A stretch of DNA of 64,000 bases from assembly GCA_964017155.1 (NCBI GenBank), contig OZ024854.1, positions 53,525,941-53,589,940 on the forward strand, given 5' to 3'. Shown one piece after another: positions 13,168-24,751 of this stretch. Source of the stretch: Oasisia sp. SBJ-2009 (lineage: Eukaryota; Annelida; Polychaeta; Sabellida; Siboglinidae). Made by a program: the position numbers and the translations under genes. The notes beneath the pieces were generated by a model. It did not search any database, was not told the origin of the DNA, and saw nothing but the letters and a program-made list of their open reading frames with translations. Position 1 is the stretch's first letter, and each line of letters opens with the position of its first letter.

Positions 13168-14531
13168 TGTAGGGATTTTTCAGCGATAACTATTATAATT
13201 ATATATAGATATATCTATCACTATTTAGGGCTACTAAAGCCATGCATATATGCAAATACGTACATAATCACAAGGAGGGTGTTTACCCGGTTAAGAGACT
13301 ATAACCAGTATGGAAGGTTTCCTATGCAATTTATATGGTAATTTTAGGGCCATCTGGCTGAGGCAGAGGACCAACCCTGGTATTTTGGGACGCTACCAGG
13401 GGAGGGAAAGTTCACTAGCACTGCAGGCTCGTCTATGCTAATTTCTAGGGCCATCTGGTTTAAGAAGATGCTCCACTTTATTGTTGTTGGGGAAAACCAC
13501 AGGGTGCAGAGTCCGCTGGCACCCTGCCAAGATTTCTAGGGGTAGACGCGCTGGACAAAATATTAGGTAAGGCGTCTAGCGTCTGTCCTCGGGCTACAGT
13601 ACCACTAGTATAAATAGGGAGTATTTTAATGATTCGAGGCAGACGACTGGGGCCTATTACCGGGGGAACATGTATTGTTCACCCCGGGACAAGCCGCTCC
13701 AGAGCACCCTGTGACAGGCTTACTGTCACAGCATATACTATGAATGTCATGGCAGAAGTTTGGGGCATAATTATTGTCGGGGAAACAACGGTTGTTACCC
13801 CGAAACACGTCGCTCCAGATTGCCCTGTGACAGAGCCACTGTCACAGCATTGTGCCGCACCAGGCACGCTCCAAGTCGCCCGGTGACATACGTTGTGCCG
13901 CACCAGGCACGCTCCAGGTCGCCCGGTGACATACGTTGTGCCGCACCAGGCACGCTCCAGGTCGCCCGGTGACCCACGTTGTGCCGCACCAGGCACGCTC
14001 CAAGTCGCCCGGTGACATACGTTGTGCCGCACCAGGCACGCTCCAAGTCGCCCGGTGACATACGTTGTGCCGCACCAGGCACGCTCCAAGTCGCACGGTG
14101 ACATACGTTGTGCCGCACCAGGCACGCTCCAGGTCGCACGGTGACATACGTTGTGCCGCACCAGGCACGCTCCAGGTCGCACGGTGACATACGTTGTGCC
14201 GCACCAGGCACATTGTTCTCCCGATTGAGGAAACACACCTAGTGGGTGAGTTCTTTGCTTGATCGCGTGTCAAACACGCTGTCAGTACCGTCACATTTGT
14301 ATTGTGTTTATATTGGTTTAGTTAGTGAAGTATTTTAGTGAGTGTCTTATATTTGTACTGGTAGGATTTTGATGTAATAAACTGTAGAAACCTTATCTAT
14401 ATTGTTTGTGTTAGACTGGTTAGACTGAGTGAGTGAACGTGTGCCCGAGTCCGCCACTAGACGCCTCCGTGCCGACCGCTCGCGCCAAACGATACGATTT
14501 GGTGGCGGGGTGTTATCCCGCAAACGCTACA
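13168..14531 (+). mobile_element. Solo LTR, copy 1 (1364 bp)
   Basis: Begins TGTAGGG and ends CTACA, flanked by the 4-bp direct repeat TGTG (13164-13167 and 14532-14535). Internal LTR signals are in the right order: TATAAATA at 13609-13616 and AATAAA at 14376-14381. No gag/pol follows, so this is an LTR left after recombination. It is nearly identical to copy 2 at 37572-38761 outside an internal minisatellite. It lies inside a LINE ORF, so it is younger than that LINE. Confidence 0.8.
13851..14214 (+). repeat. 43-bp minisatellite inside the LTR
   Basis: About 8.5 tandem copies of a GC-rich 43-bp unit containing GTGCCGCACCAGGCACGCTC, with small changes (aagtcgcc/aggtcgcac). It is absent from LTR copy 2, which has only one degenerate counterpart near 38420, and accounts for most of the length difference. 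The 150-185 aa minus-strand frames across it are artefacts. Confidence 0.95.
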
Positions 14532-14945
14532 TGTGTAAAAAATCTGTAAAATGTACTTTATTTAAATCCTACTGTACTTCATTATATACATGCCCGCTGT
14601 GGTTTTGCTATAGAGCAGAGTCAATGCGAAAACTGTGTGTAGCATACAATAATGTGTTTAGATTTTTATGCAATGAACCTCGAGATTGTAGTGCGATTTA
14701 TATGTTTGTATCAAGAGGCTTACCCACATGTAAAATGTTAATTAGAAAAAATGTGTATAGTTTGTTGACGTGTATAGCTAAATCGGGCAATGCAATACTA
14801 CAGAGTATCATGAATAGTGATGCTCTGTATACTTCACCACTGTGTCGCCATTGGCGGAAAATGCTTTATGTATATAGTTATTAGTCATACTTTAGGTTTT
14901 CATATGGATGTAATGTTCCGGAATAAAGTTATTGAATTGAATTGA

Positions 14946-15531
14946 ATATACAAAAAAATAATATTACCCACATACTCCATGCATTTAACATTCTTTTTTT
15001 AATTACTTTTCAGGTGTTTTGCTAAATAATTAGTGAATATTCTCAGATGGATCTGTGAGTTTTAAATGTTTTCTTATGTTTGTGGTCAAAATTTCAACTA
15101 AATATACACTAGAATGTTGAGACACCAAATGCACGGCATTCATTTGTTGATAGCTTTTAAGGTGTTTGCTAGGTAACAAGTCACGTGCTCGACAGGTTAT
15201 ATAAATACAAACTTTCTGCAGGGATTGGAGACAGATAGGTTTAAAATCCGATTTTAGCAATAAGTTTGTTTGTCATTTTTCATTTACTCAAATATTACTT
15301 ACAATATTATACTTTGTATACATGCAGAAAATGTATTTTAGCTAGTGCCTTATTAATGCTATTTCCTATAGCAATGAAAAGCAATTTTATACGTCATTAT
15401 TCTTTCCAGCTGTATGGTTAATTTTACAGCCGATGCACTCTTAAATATTTTGTACCAAGTGCATTAAACATACGAAAACGAGCCAGATACAACATTTGGA
15501 ACTTTTATTTATTAACTGCAATGTCTGTGCA
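14946..15531. other. Sequence between LINE tail and RPUSD3 stop
   Basis: AT-rich, probably 3' UTR and intergenic. No further exon visible. Confidence 0.4.
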
Positions 15532-17732
15532 TCAAACAGTTTGGTGCCTCAGACCCAGCGCTCTAAGTGTCCTCTCATAGAAACTTGGCAGTGGAGCTGT
15601 GATTGTAATTGTCTCTCCACGTTTCCTCATGTCCGGGATGACAAGCTGGTGACAATGGACATGGAGGGGAACTTGACCTGAATCTTTCTCACTCAACTGA
15701 AGTCTTTGGCTGAGTTCATACGGCAGGATCTGAAAGATGAAATGACAAACAGGTTAAAAAGTAAGTGCCAGTAAACAAGGCTTGAACACAAGATGAACTA
15801 AACCTTACTGTGTGTACTGATCCTTGCTAGCCAGGGCTGTCTGTTTGCCATGCAAAACTAGCCCTGGTGGATCCCTGTGTAGTGTAGAAGCGAAAATACC
15901 CACCCCAATGTGAAGACAGATAAACAATTTCAGTGGATCACAGTATGATGATTTGTTCACCCAATCACATGAACCTACGAGTGGTTTTGTGAATTCAAAT
16001 ATTTGATTCTACATGCCAAACACTGCATGTAACTAGAGAGGCGTGTGGCAGAAATCACCCAACTCATAACTGGAGGACACCCACACACACCTGGTGGGCA
16101 TTTTTATTGGGTGAATTTATAAATTCAGAGTTGTACAAAGGGATCAGCCAGGAGTACTGCTGCTGGTACTGGTGTAATGAATTGTGGCAAAAATTTAGAC
16201 ATTATTATGGATGATGAAAATGCAACATTACCTATCAACTCGGCAAAAAACATTACCTATCCACTCGGCAGAAAACATTACCTATCCACTCGGCAGAAAA
16301 CATTACCTATCCACTCAGCAGAAAACATTACCTATCCACTCAGCAGAAAACATCACCTATCCACTTGGCAGAAAACATTACCTATCCACTCAGCAGAAAA
16401 CATCACCTATCCACTTGGCAGAAAACATTACCTATCCACTCAGCAGAAAACATTACTTATCTACTGGGCTGAAAACATTACCCATTCCTTGGCAGAAAAC
16501 ATTACCTATCCACTCGGCAGAAAACATTGCCTATTCACTCAGCAGAAAACATTAGCTATCCACTCAGCAGAAAACATTACCTATTCACTCAGCAGAAAAC
16601 ATTACCTATTCACTCAGCAGAAAGCATTACCTATCGACTGGGCAAAAGACATTACCTATCCACTCAGCAGAAAACAGTTTTTCCTGGCGTAGTTCTTTCA
16701 TAAATCTATACAATCTGGCAAATTGCTACACATCATCTTCAATAATGGCACTTACAAAATACCGCATCACAATGTCTTTACATATAAAAAAGAGCTAGTG
16801 TATAAATCTTCAGAATATCGGTCGACTGCATGTATCTAATATTTCTGTTAGTCATAAACTAGAATGAGAAACATGTCAACAAAACACAGCAGTCTAAACA
16901 TCACAATTATGTTGTTAAACTTTAAAGGGAGGGTGCCAGCTCCTCTGTCCAGAACTGTCCGAGCAGTGATTTGTAAGGAAGCCTGCTGCCTAGGACATGC
17001 ACAAATTAAACATCAAAGGTTGTTGCAGTTAATTCTGCTTACCTCGGCATTATTGCCAGTCAATTTTGTTTTGAAACTGGATGTTTTGTTTACCTTTTGA
17101 ACGTGTTGAAGGCGGAATATTTCAAATTGCGAACATTGCTCTGATCTTAATAAAGTTACTAAACACAAATTGGCAGGTAGTAAACCTTCAATAGTCACAA
17201 AAACGTGATGTTAAATGAACAAAATAACACCCAGGAGCTGGCACCTGCGCTTTGAAGACGGAACAGACAATGCCTGTGATCACGACACAGCCTCTACTTT
17301 CTACACCATGAACCCTACAGGTGGTGTCTGTCTTACCTGTGGAGCCGGGAAACAGTTTTCTGGTTTCAACAGCACTGGTTTATCCAGAACTGTTTTCAGT
17401 CGACTCGAGTATTTGTGATCACCGAAAGCTGGTGCGAGTTTCATCAAGAGAAACAGTGGAATGGCGTCCCATTTGGCTGGAAACAGACGTCACAGCTTCT
17501 GTTATAATGGCTTAATGCTTTCTTGATTGACAGGCCGGAGCTCTACCGCGCGCCCACCGCTCCCCACCAGTGTATAATTGGTAATAACAATTTTATTTTA
17601 TGAAATACGTGAGTGGCACAACTGTTTAGTTGAGCACCATTATTTTTTGCAATAACAATACCGAAAACAGTCCATAAGCGAGCCAAATTCAAACACATAC
17701 AGGCAGTTTTATGTTGACTTAAAAAATATATG

Positions 17733-17764
<32 letters not shown>

Positions 17765-20700
17765 TATATATGTATATATATATAATGTATGTGTATATAT
17801 ATATATATATATACATACATATATATATACATATATATATATGTGTATATATAATATATATATATATATATATACATCAATGTCCTGAGATGACCCCTCA
17901 TCCTAAAGAGACATCTGTCATTCAGTGGTCATGTGACGTACTTGTGACTGGCTGGAGCTCCACCAACGCCATGTGACACTGGGACGACTTGAAGGTGTTG
18001 AGCAGTCGATACTTGATGGCCGACACAATCACTTCGCCCGACTTCCTCTTTTGGATGCTCGGATTCTTCACCTGCACCGACTGCAATTGCTTCCACTTGT
18101 AAGTATTCGTAAAACAACATGTCTAACTGAACTGGTGTGCGTGTGTGCATTCATATCTATGAGTTTGTATGTTTGTGTGCACAAATGCATTTGTGTGTGT
18201 GTCTGCGAGTATCCGAGTGCATGCGTTCGTGTAGATATGTAATATTTTCCACATCGGACTGCATCACCCATCACTGCATCACTTGAAGAAAAGTAGTTAG
18301 CACCTTTACTTTTCATAAATCCACTACTGGTCAAGGCTTCTATTTTCTACAGCTGAATGTCAATTTCTGGAGCTGAATTTAAAGTCTCAGAATGAACTTC
18401 ATGTTTTGTTCTGTTTCATCAGTTAATATTTTTTTTGTTCTGTTACATCAGTGTCACATTTTGATTCTTAAATAAAAATAAACAGTTTCTCACCAATCGC
18501 CAGTCATGTATGACAGCTCTTGAGAGAGCAATCTCTTCTTCACTCACTTCTGGTTGTGGGATGCCGACTGTTAAAGCCCTGCATTAGAAATAAACTCAGG
18601 TACAAACTGCATTAAATGCATTAGAATGAAACAATGTCAAAAAATCTAAGTGTTAAAATGTGCGTAAATAAAAAAAAAATTATTTAATAACTAAACATGA
18701 AATGAAAACATTTAAAACACAAACAGAGTTTATCCCATTCTAAGACACCTGTATGTATCCATTTCTAGAGTGTTAAACAAAAACACTTCAGGAATAAATA
18801 TGACTATTGATTATAGTTTATATAATTCCAACTTCTTTGTATAAAATGGTGTACACTTAATGCATGTAAGGTTATTTTTAAAGAAGAATGCGCATGCAGT
18901 CTCAGTTAAAATTTGACTGAATTTCTAGAGCAAAATAACGTTATGTGAAACAGGACTGGGCAAATCTACCAACTGAATTTTCCAAAGCAATATTTATTCT
19001 TGGGGATCTCACATACTCAACAGTTGGAAATAGTTCACTGATGGTACAAATACTTTAATATTTTTGATATAAAAAGTGGTAAACTTATATTTTAATGACA
19101 GAACATAATTTTACAGGTGTGAGACAACTAAACTCACCAGTATGTCTGGTGGTACACTTTGTTGGCTCGTACATGTCTGAAGTATTTCTGTAACTTGTTG
19201 TGTGCATCTTTTGACTTGGTGAACAAAGTGACGCCGCTGTAGAGCCTGAAACACGTAGGGACAGATTAGTAGAGCGCTACAACAGTGCAGGATTCAGTCC
19301 AGGCTCTACACACACATTATCACGTTCTGCTCGTAAGGAAGTCATCTGGAGTAACCGCTCTACTCCTCCAGTGACTACAAACACTGGACTGGAACATACA
19401 CAATCAGCTGGCTTGAATCAGTGTATTTTCTATGTCAGAATAAATCACAAAAATAATAGTTCCAACGGATTTCTGTCACTTTTTTTATTTAGCAGCTAAT
19501 ACAATACATGATGTTATATTTGTCTAAACAGTAAAGTATATTTATCCATGGCATCATTACCTGGCAGGAGGATGAAATGTTTATTTTTATTTGTTCTATA
19601 GATATTCAATTTTATTATAATAAAGCATTCTTTTAGCGTTAAAATGATGCACAATTCATATTTTTATGACCAATATTAACAAAGTTAGGATTTTTATAGT
19701 AACGGTATACTACAGAGTATGAATATGTGTGCATATGTGTATGTGTGAGCATGCACAAATATGGTGTCCCTGTATTTGTGTATATGCATACATAGTTTTA
19801 CAAATGTTTGTGTGTCTGTGTACACTTGTGATGTCTGTGGTTTGTGAACGTGTAAGATGGTCACTTTTTTAACAATGAATTAAACTGATTAACCTGAGAG
19901 TTGACCACACAGCCCACACACCACCAGCCCTTATGCGTCTCCTACCTGTGTTGTGAGAAGACCTCGCGCAATTCATGTGCCTCAAACCTCTCCCTCAGGG
20001 CCGGCAGTACACCTGCTATGGAGAAGTCACATGCACCAGTGGGAGTCAGGTCTGGGGAGAGATCTTCAGTGACCTTCAGTGCTGGAAGAAAAGGTTATGT
20101 TGTTTTTGTACTAGTTCTAATTTGTACTAGTTCTAATTCTGGTTGACAATAACCTTAGACAATGTTTAAGCAGTTTAAGGGATCACTCGACATGAGAATT
20201 TTCTTAACTGACAAATTTCATCAACAATGTATTGCGTGAAATGATTCCAATGAAACTAAGTTACTAAGGATATTTCATGATTTTCTTTAGTTAGAATAAA
20301 ATATTTAAATGAAAAGAACAGTGAAACCCCTATGGTAACTTCATCAGTTTACATGCTACTAACTAGATAACGAATTATACTAACTTTCTGTGCCTAGCCA
20401 TTTTGTATGTCACCTGGATTTGTTTTTTGTTTCTTTTATACAGAATGGTTTTTCTATCCTCAAATCTGTCACACTCAAAAAACCCTAAGCTATAACCCAG
20501 ATGACTGATCACCATTTCAATGCTCAAAAATGTAGATATTCACCTTACTAATGTTGTGTGGAAAACTGATATGCATTGGTTTGTTAGTTTGGGACTTCTA
20601 TTCATTTTTGTAAACAAAATGATGACAACTGAGAAAATAGCACCTAAAGTATGTTCTAAGTAAATGTTGTGTTTTAAACAAATACTGGATGTTGCAAATA

Positions 20701-21311
20701 AGCAGCATAACCATTTATGATAGCCTAGCTATGTAAATAAAATATCACAATGGTTCTACAAATAATACTACATTAATAGTGACACAAATATTAAATTGTT
20801 TACCCTTCCCCCCTTAATCCATACACAACTACACATATCTGACACACCCATTCATACTGTGTTCACATAATATTATTGTGACATGTCAGGCAATCATCAA
20901 CACATATAAAATGCATGCAAAATAATGAATAGGACAATTTAAATATTTTTGTGTGCATTAGTTGGCTAGGTTTGGGGATATAAGTGTCGCATTTAAAGCT
21001 AAAATATAGTGACATACCAGTGAGTATATGTTAAAAAGAATAATTTATTGTGAATGTCAATTTAAAAAAAGTTAAGGAAATAAAAAAGATTTGAGGTAGT
21101 TTTGACACATTTCAGACTGCAGTGTCCAATCTTAGTTAGAGGATTTACTGCACACATATAAGGTTTATTTCATAAAATTTCGTTCATTGTTATGGTAAAG
21201 GCAACTATACATCTTAGTTGAAAAAATATGAGAAGTTGTAATTTACATAACAATACTTGATTTTGTGGATTTTTTATTTGAGATGGCGCAAAATACACTG
21301 CTAAAAAACTG

Positions 21312-21353
<42 letters not shown>

Positions 21354-22882
21354 AATTATAATAGTTACAAATAATAAATATATAATAGTTTTTAATTATC
21401 CTGCAAAGCCCACAAAAAATAGGTTACCAAACAGCTACCTACAAACAAATTCTGAGTGCTGGTTATTTTTGGACATCTCCCAAGCACATAAACTTTGACC
21501 CCTTTTTGTTAGACTTATAATGCGGTAAACAGGCCCAGTGCAGTATTTGGAAGAAGATGAGACCACTATAGTAATGTATTAAATGGCACTTTACAATCAC
21601 TTTTAAAACAATGACTACAATCCCATGATTAAATCGATATAGGCTTGATGTTGGCACTTTTATTATTTACTATACAACACAAAAATAAAATATGATCTAC
21701 AATGCCCTACAGGAACTGTACCATAGCAAACAATGGCTCTGTGCAGTTACATTCCATGACCTGCTGTCAATGTAGTGGAACTGTTGACACTGTCGAAACA
21801 AGTCGTCTGGTCTGTGTGCTGTGCTTGAAAGTTTCACATCTGATTTATGAAATACCGGGGGTATGTGGTCTCATAACTGAACCAAGCTGGCACACTGGGA
21901 ACTTTGAAGCCAGCATTTGGACCACTAAACAAACTATTACAAGCTACTCACCATGCATTGGAATTCCGTTAGGCTTGTTCACAGCAACAATGTTTTCTGC
22001 ACCGACAAAATAAATCTGTTATTTTGGCATTAAGAAATTCACATCATCTGCTCATTTTTAACTCTATGAACTCTACTTCACTGTGTGTGATGTTCAGGTA
22101 CAGTTCAGCCAAGACTGAAGTGCATAATAGAACGCTTTTAAGGCGGAATAAAATTGAGTTTCAGGAAATATTATTTCAGGAAACTAAGTTTTTTGTACTA
22201 ACAATGGTTAAAATGTCATTGATGATGATGTCAGTAGCATTGGCAAATATAGCAAAAACTAACATTGATAGGAATGGTAATAGTGAGAACAATAATTGTA
22301 ATTATAATGAATCTAATAGTGTGTACATGTAAATTGACAGAAATAAATATAACTACCTCTTGTCATAGAAGGCAAAAGTAACACGATGTACTGTCATCGT
22401 CATTGTATAAATTACCTATTCACAACATGTTGTGCCCTCAGTAACAATGTCATAAAAAAAAAATTAATCATGGACAAATATAAGAAGAAATCTAATACCA
22501 TAATGTTAGTTACACAAACCAGAAACAAACGGGAACCAAAGAAACTAATTAACAGATACGTCCACAAATGCTGGAAGAAACCGGAGAATGCCAGAAATAA
22601 TCCAACACGCTCACCATCCTGGTACAGAACACCCGTGACGAGATCGTCAACAAGTTGTTGCTCTTTCCTCCATGGATGAAGTTCTGTCTCATACCAATGT
22701 GGTGGAGTCTGCCCAGCTTTCTGTCTATGCAGCTGGCACAGGCGAGTGGCACTGCCAAAGCTGCGTGACTGTTCAGAGCAGGCTCCCAACACATGACATG
22801 ATTGTAAAAGTCCAAATCTTGAATGACCAATCACAACTCTAGCACAAGATGTGAGACGAACACAGCTCTGGTGAAGAGACAT
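15532..22882 (-). CDS. RPUSD3: RPUSD3-like mitochondrial pseudouridine synthase family protein, complete (377 aa)
   Basis: Eight exons, all GT/AG and phase-consistent: 22882-22615, 21996-21952, 20081-19946, 19245-19138, 18578-18494, 18095-17942, 17476-17337, 15729-15532 (stop TGA 15532-15534). The 1134-nt CDS gives 377 aa against about 351 in human RPUSD3. The N-terminus ([15 protein letters not shown]...) is Arg-rich and acid-poor, as in a mitochondrial presequence. Exon 2 carries NKPNGIPMH, the RluA-type NKP-x-G-[ILM]-P motif. Exons 3-6 give [20 protein letters not shown] and LVELQPVT; exon 7 has [13 protein letters not shown]; exon 8 has [14 protein letters not shown] and ends [14 protein letters not shown], matching the RPUSD3 C-terminus. 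RPUSD3 acts on mitochondrial RNA and mitoribosome assembly. The canonical HRLD-x-x-TSG motif appears as HRLYSG, so the catalytic Asp is not in place. A TTTATT (AATAAA on the coding strand) lies just past the stop near 15508. Confidence 0.93.
16230..16680 (+). repeat. 25-bp minisatellite in RPUSD3 intron 7
   Basis: About 18 tandem copies of AAAACATTACCTATCCACTC plus five bases, with variants 'cggcag', 'cagcag', 'tggcag'. The open forward frames (171 and 114 aa) reflect stop-free 25-bp cycling. Confidence 0.95.
17730..17875. repeat. (TA)n/(TG)n microsatellite in RPUSD3 intron 6
   Basis: Mixed TA, TATG and TACA runs between exons 6 and 7. A shorter (TA)n run lies at about 21315-21347 in intron 2. 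Confidence 0.95.
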
Positions 22883-24751
22883 GTTTCAGATGCCTGTTAC
22901 TTTGAAAAGTATCTGCAACAACAGCGATGTCAGTTGATAACTAAATAATATTTAAAAACATTGGATCTATCTAGACTAGTTAAAAAGTCCAGATTTACTT
23001 TACTCAAACTGTATTACTCAAGGCCAAGTGTGGACGTAGTTCCATATTTTGTTGTGGATTTATAAACTAAAAAGTTGGTCGGTATAGCCTAGATCATCTG
23101 GCTAATTTATTAGTAAATATAATTGATACATGACATGTACGCTTCCTTGGTTTCTACGTCTAGCTAGACATGGCGACGATGGCATGTCCTTGATTGAGCG
23201 ATAATAGGGATATACTAATAAAAAGCAATAGAAAATAGAACACACAACATATAAATCCTAGAAGCTTATGCCACGCATAAGAATTTGATAAATCCAATCA
23301 GCTTACATTTTTTTCTTACATAGAATACTATCAATACACAGGAGAGCGCTGTCACAAAATTATGCGCTCATATACAAAACATCATCGAAACGTTGCTGCT
23401 TACGGACCATTGACGGATTCAGGTCTTGATAAAGGATACCCTTGATAAAATTGCGCATAGTAAATCAATATAATTATGGCCACAGTTTTGTTTATTGTTA
23501 TACCAAGGGCAGACTAGTAAAGGTATTTCATTTCAATTTAGTTCGTTTGGAACATGAAATAAATTACTACGTTTTATTTGTTTATAGATAAACAAATAAA
23601 AAGTGTCCTATGTAAAAATGGGAGTGGTGGGTCGCCAACAAACCAGTCGCTGACGTCACCACAATTTGTGTTGTTTTTGCGGAGCACGTGGGTTAGAAGA
23701 AGTTGATATCGCGTTGGTGGTTCACGTTGGTTAGTGTCCCGAAATAATTTGTATGGAATAGATAAACACGATTTAGTGACTCATATTTATGAACGTTAAT
23801 GACCTTACATATTTAAGAATAAGTGATCATCAATAATTTTTACTAATCGTCAATGCGGGAGTCCCGTTTCTTCGTGAGCGATAATACAGCAGACTGACAA
23901 ATGGTCTTGCCTCTAGACTAGGCAAGTCGATTAAAAACAGTTACGCACTTTTACTTTCTGACCTAACAATAACATCGACCTCGTACAGCCCCAACCTTCT
24001 TACACATTGTATATACATAGACTAGGTCTAGGTTACAAATTTTTATCATTTACATTCTTGTAATGAATAAAACACGACCTCGTGGACGTGGTCGTGGACG
24101 TGATAAATTGACTAACTCGGAAGTCATAAAAGACATAATAATAATTGTAAAACTTCTATAGCGCCTATATGCTTAAAAACAAGGTCAGAATTGCAACAAA
24201 CAAAATCATTTGGCATATTCATGATAAGCGGAGTAAATCATAATTGGAGCATGGAACCGTCAACCATTTTGGCATTTATGGTGAAAAAGCAATTTCAAAC
24301 AAACATGTTTTTACGAAAGGTGTCCATAGTTTCAAAAGATTTAATTGTGATAGGCGAGTTGATTCCAAATTGTTGGCGCAGCTACGGGAAAAGCACATTT
24401 GGCCAGTGTTCAGCTTAATTTTAAGTTGTTTGGAAATGGATGATCTATGGGTCCTAGATATATCATTTTATCAGAGATAACCTGCTAATGACTGCAAGTG
24501 GTGCCACTGTGCATCCATGTAAATGCCCATGTAAAACCCTTCATGAAATATTCATGCATTCAAAGAACATTGGGATCATGTCAGCTTTAGGGCGCACAGG
24601 TTATCTAGACCAGTCTACTATTATAAAACAGGGGTGTATTAGTCAGGGTTCCTACTGTGTGACAATATGAATAAGTTAGCCTTCCAAGAATACGATATAT
24701 GGGCCCAAATTACACGTGTTACTACAGCTGTACTACTGTTCCAGTACAACA
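22883..24751. other. Intergenic region between RPUSD3 and LLPH
   Basis: The two genes diverge from here. A small frame at 24063-24161 begins MNKTRPRGRGRGRDK, and another at 24244-24480 has no recognised domain. Either could belong to an unannotated upstream exon, but I have no support for that. Confidence 0.35.
23640..23700. promoter_or_regulatory. Candidate divergent promoter element (CRE plus E-box)
   Basis: Contains a perfect CRE palindrome TGACGTCA at 23651-23658 and an E-box CACGTG at 23685-23690 in a locally GC-richer patch between two divergent housekeeping genes. The 0.75-1.05 kb distance to the two start codons makes it tentative. Confidence 0.3.

Larger units (their letters stand above)
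12671..14945 (+). pseudogene. 5'-truncated non-LTR retrotransposon (LINE) RT, split by an LTR
   Basis: 12671-13167 encodes the middle of a reverse transcriptase: NGVRQGGILSPYLF, then the catalytic box as YADDLVLM, then the thumb with YLGHIITD. The frame breaks at an inserted LTR and resumes at 14536 with KKSVKCTLFKSYC and a PLWF motif, running to a stop at 14881-14883. Removing the insert and one target duplication rejoins IRKFYMC to KKSVKC in frame. The tail has AATAAAG and repeated TTGAA units near 14922-14945, typical of a LINE 3' end. The endonuclease and RT N-terminus are absent, so this is a dead 5'-truncated copy. CR1/jockey-type affiliation is likely but not proven. Confidence 0.85.

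Noticed and set aside
13679..14294. Three overlapping minus frames of 147-185 aa (CLVRHNVCH-type repeats)
   Set aside because: They track the 43-bp minisatellite in an LTR; the pattern repeats in every frame.
13168..14531. TIR DNA transposon (GTAG...CTAC) instead of LTR
   Set aside because: Both readings fit the ends, but TG...CA termini, 4-bp duplications in copies 1 and 2, an internal TATA box and a polyadenylation signal in LTR order favour an LTR.
22024..22332. 102-aa plus-strand frame
   Set aside because: Antisense to RPUSD3 intron 1; AT-rich with poly-Asn end, no homology recognised.
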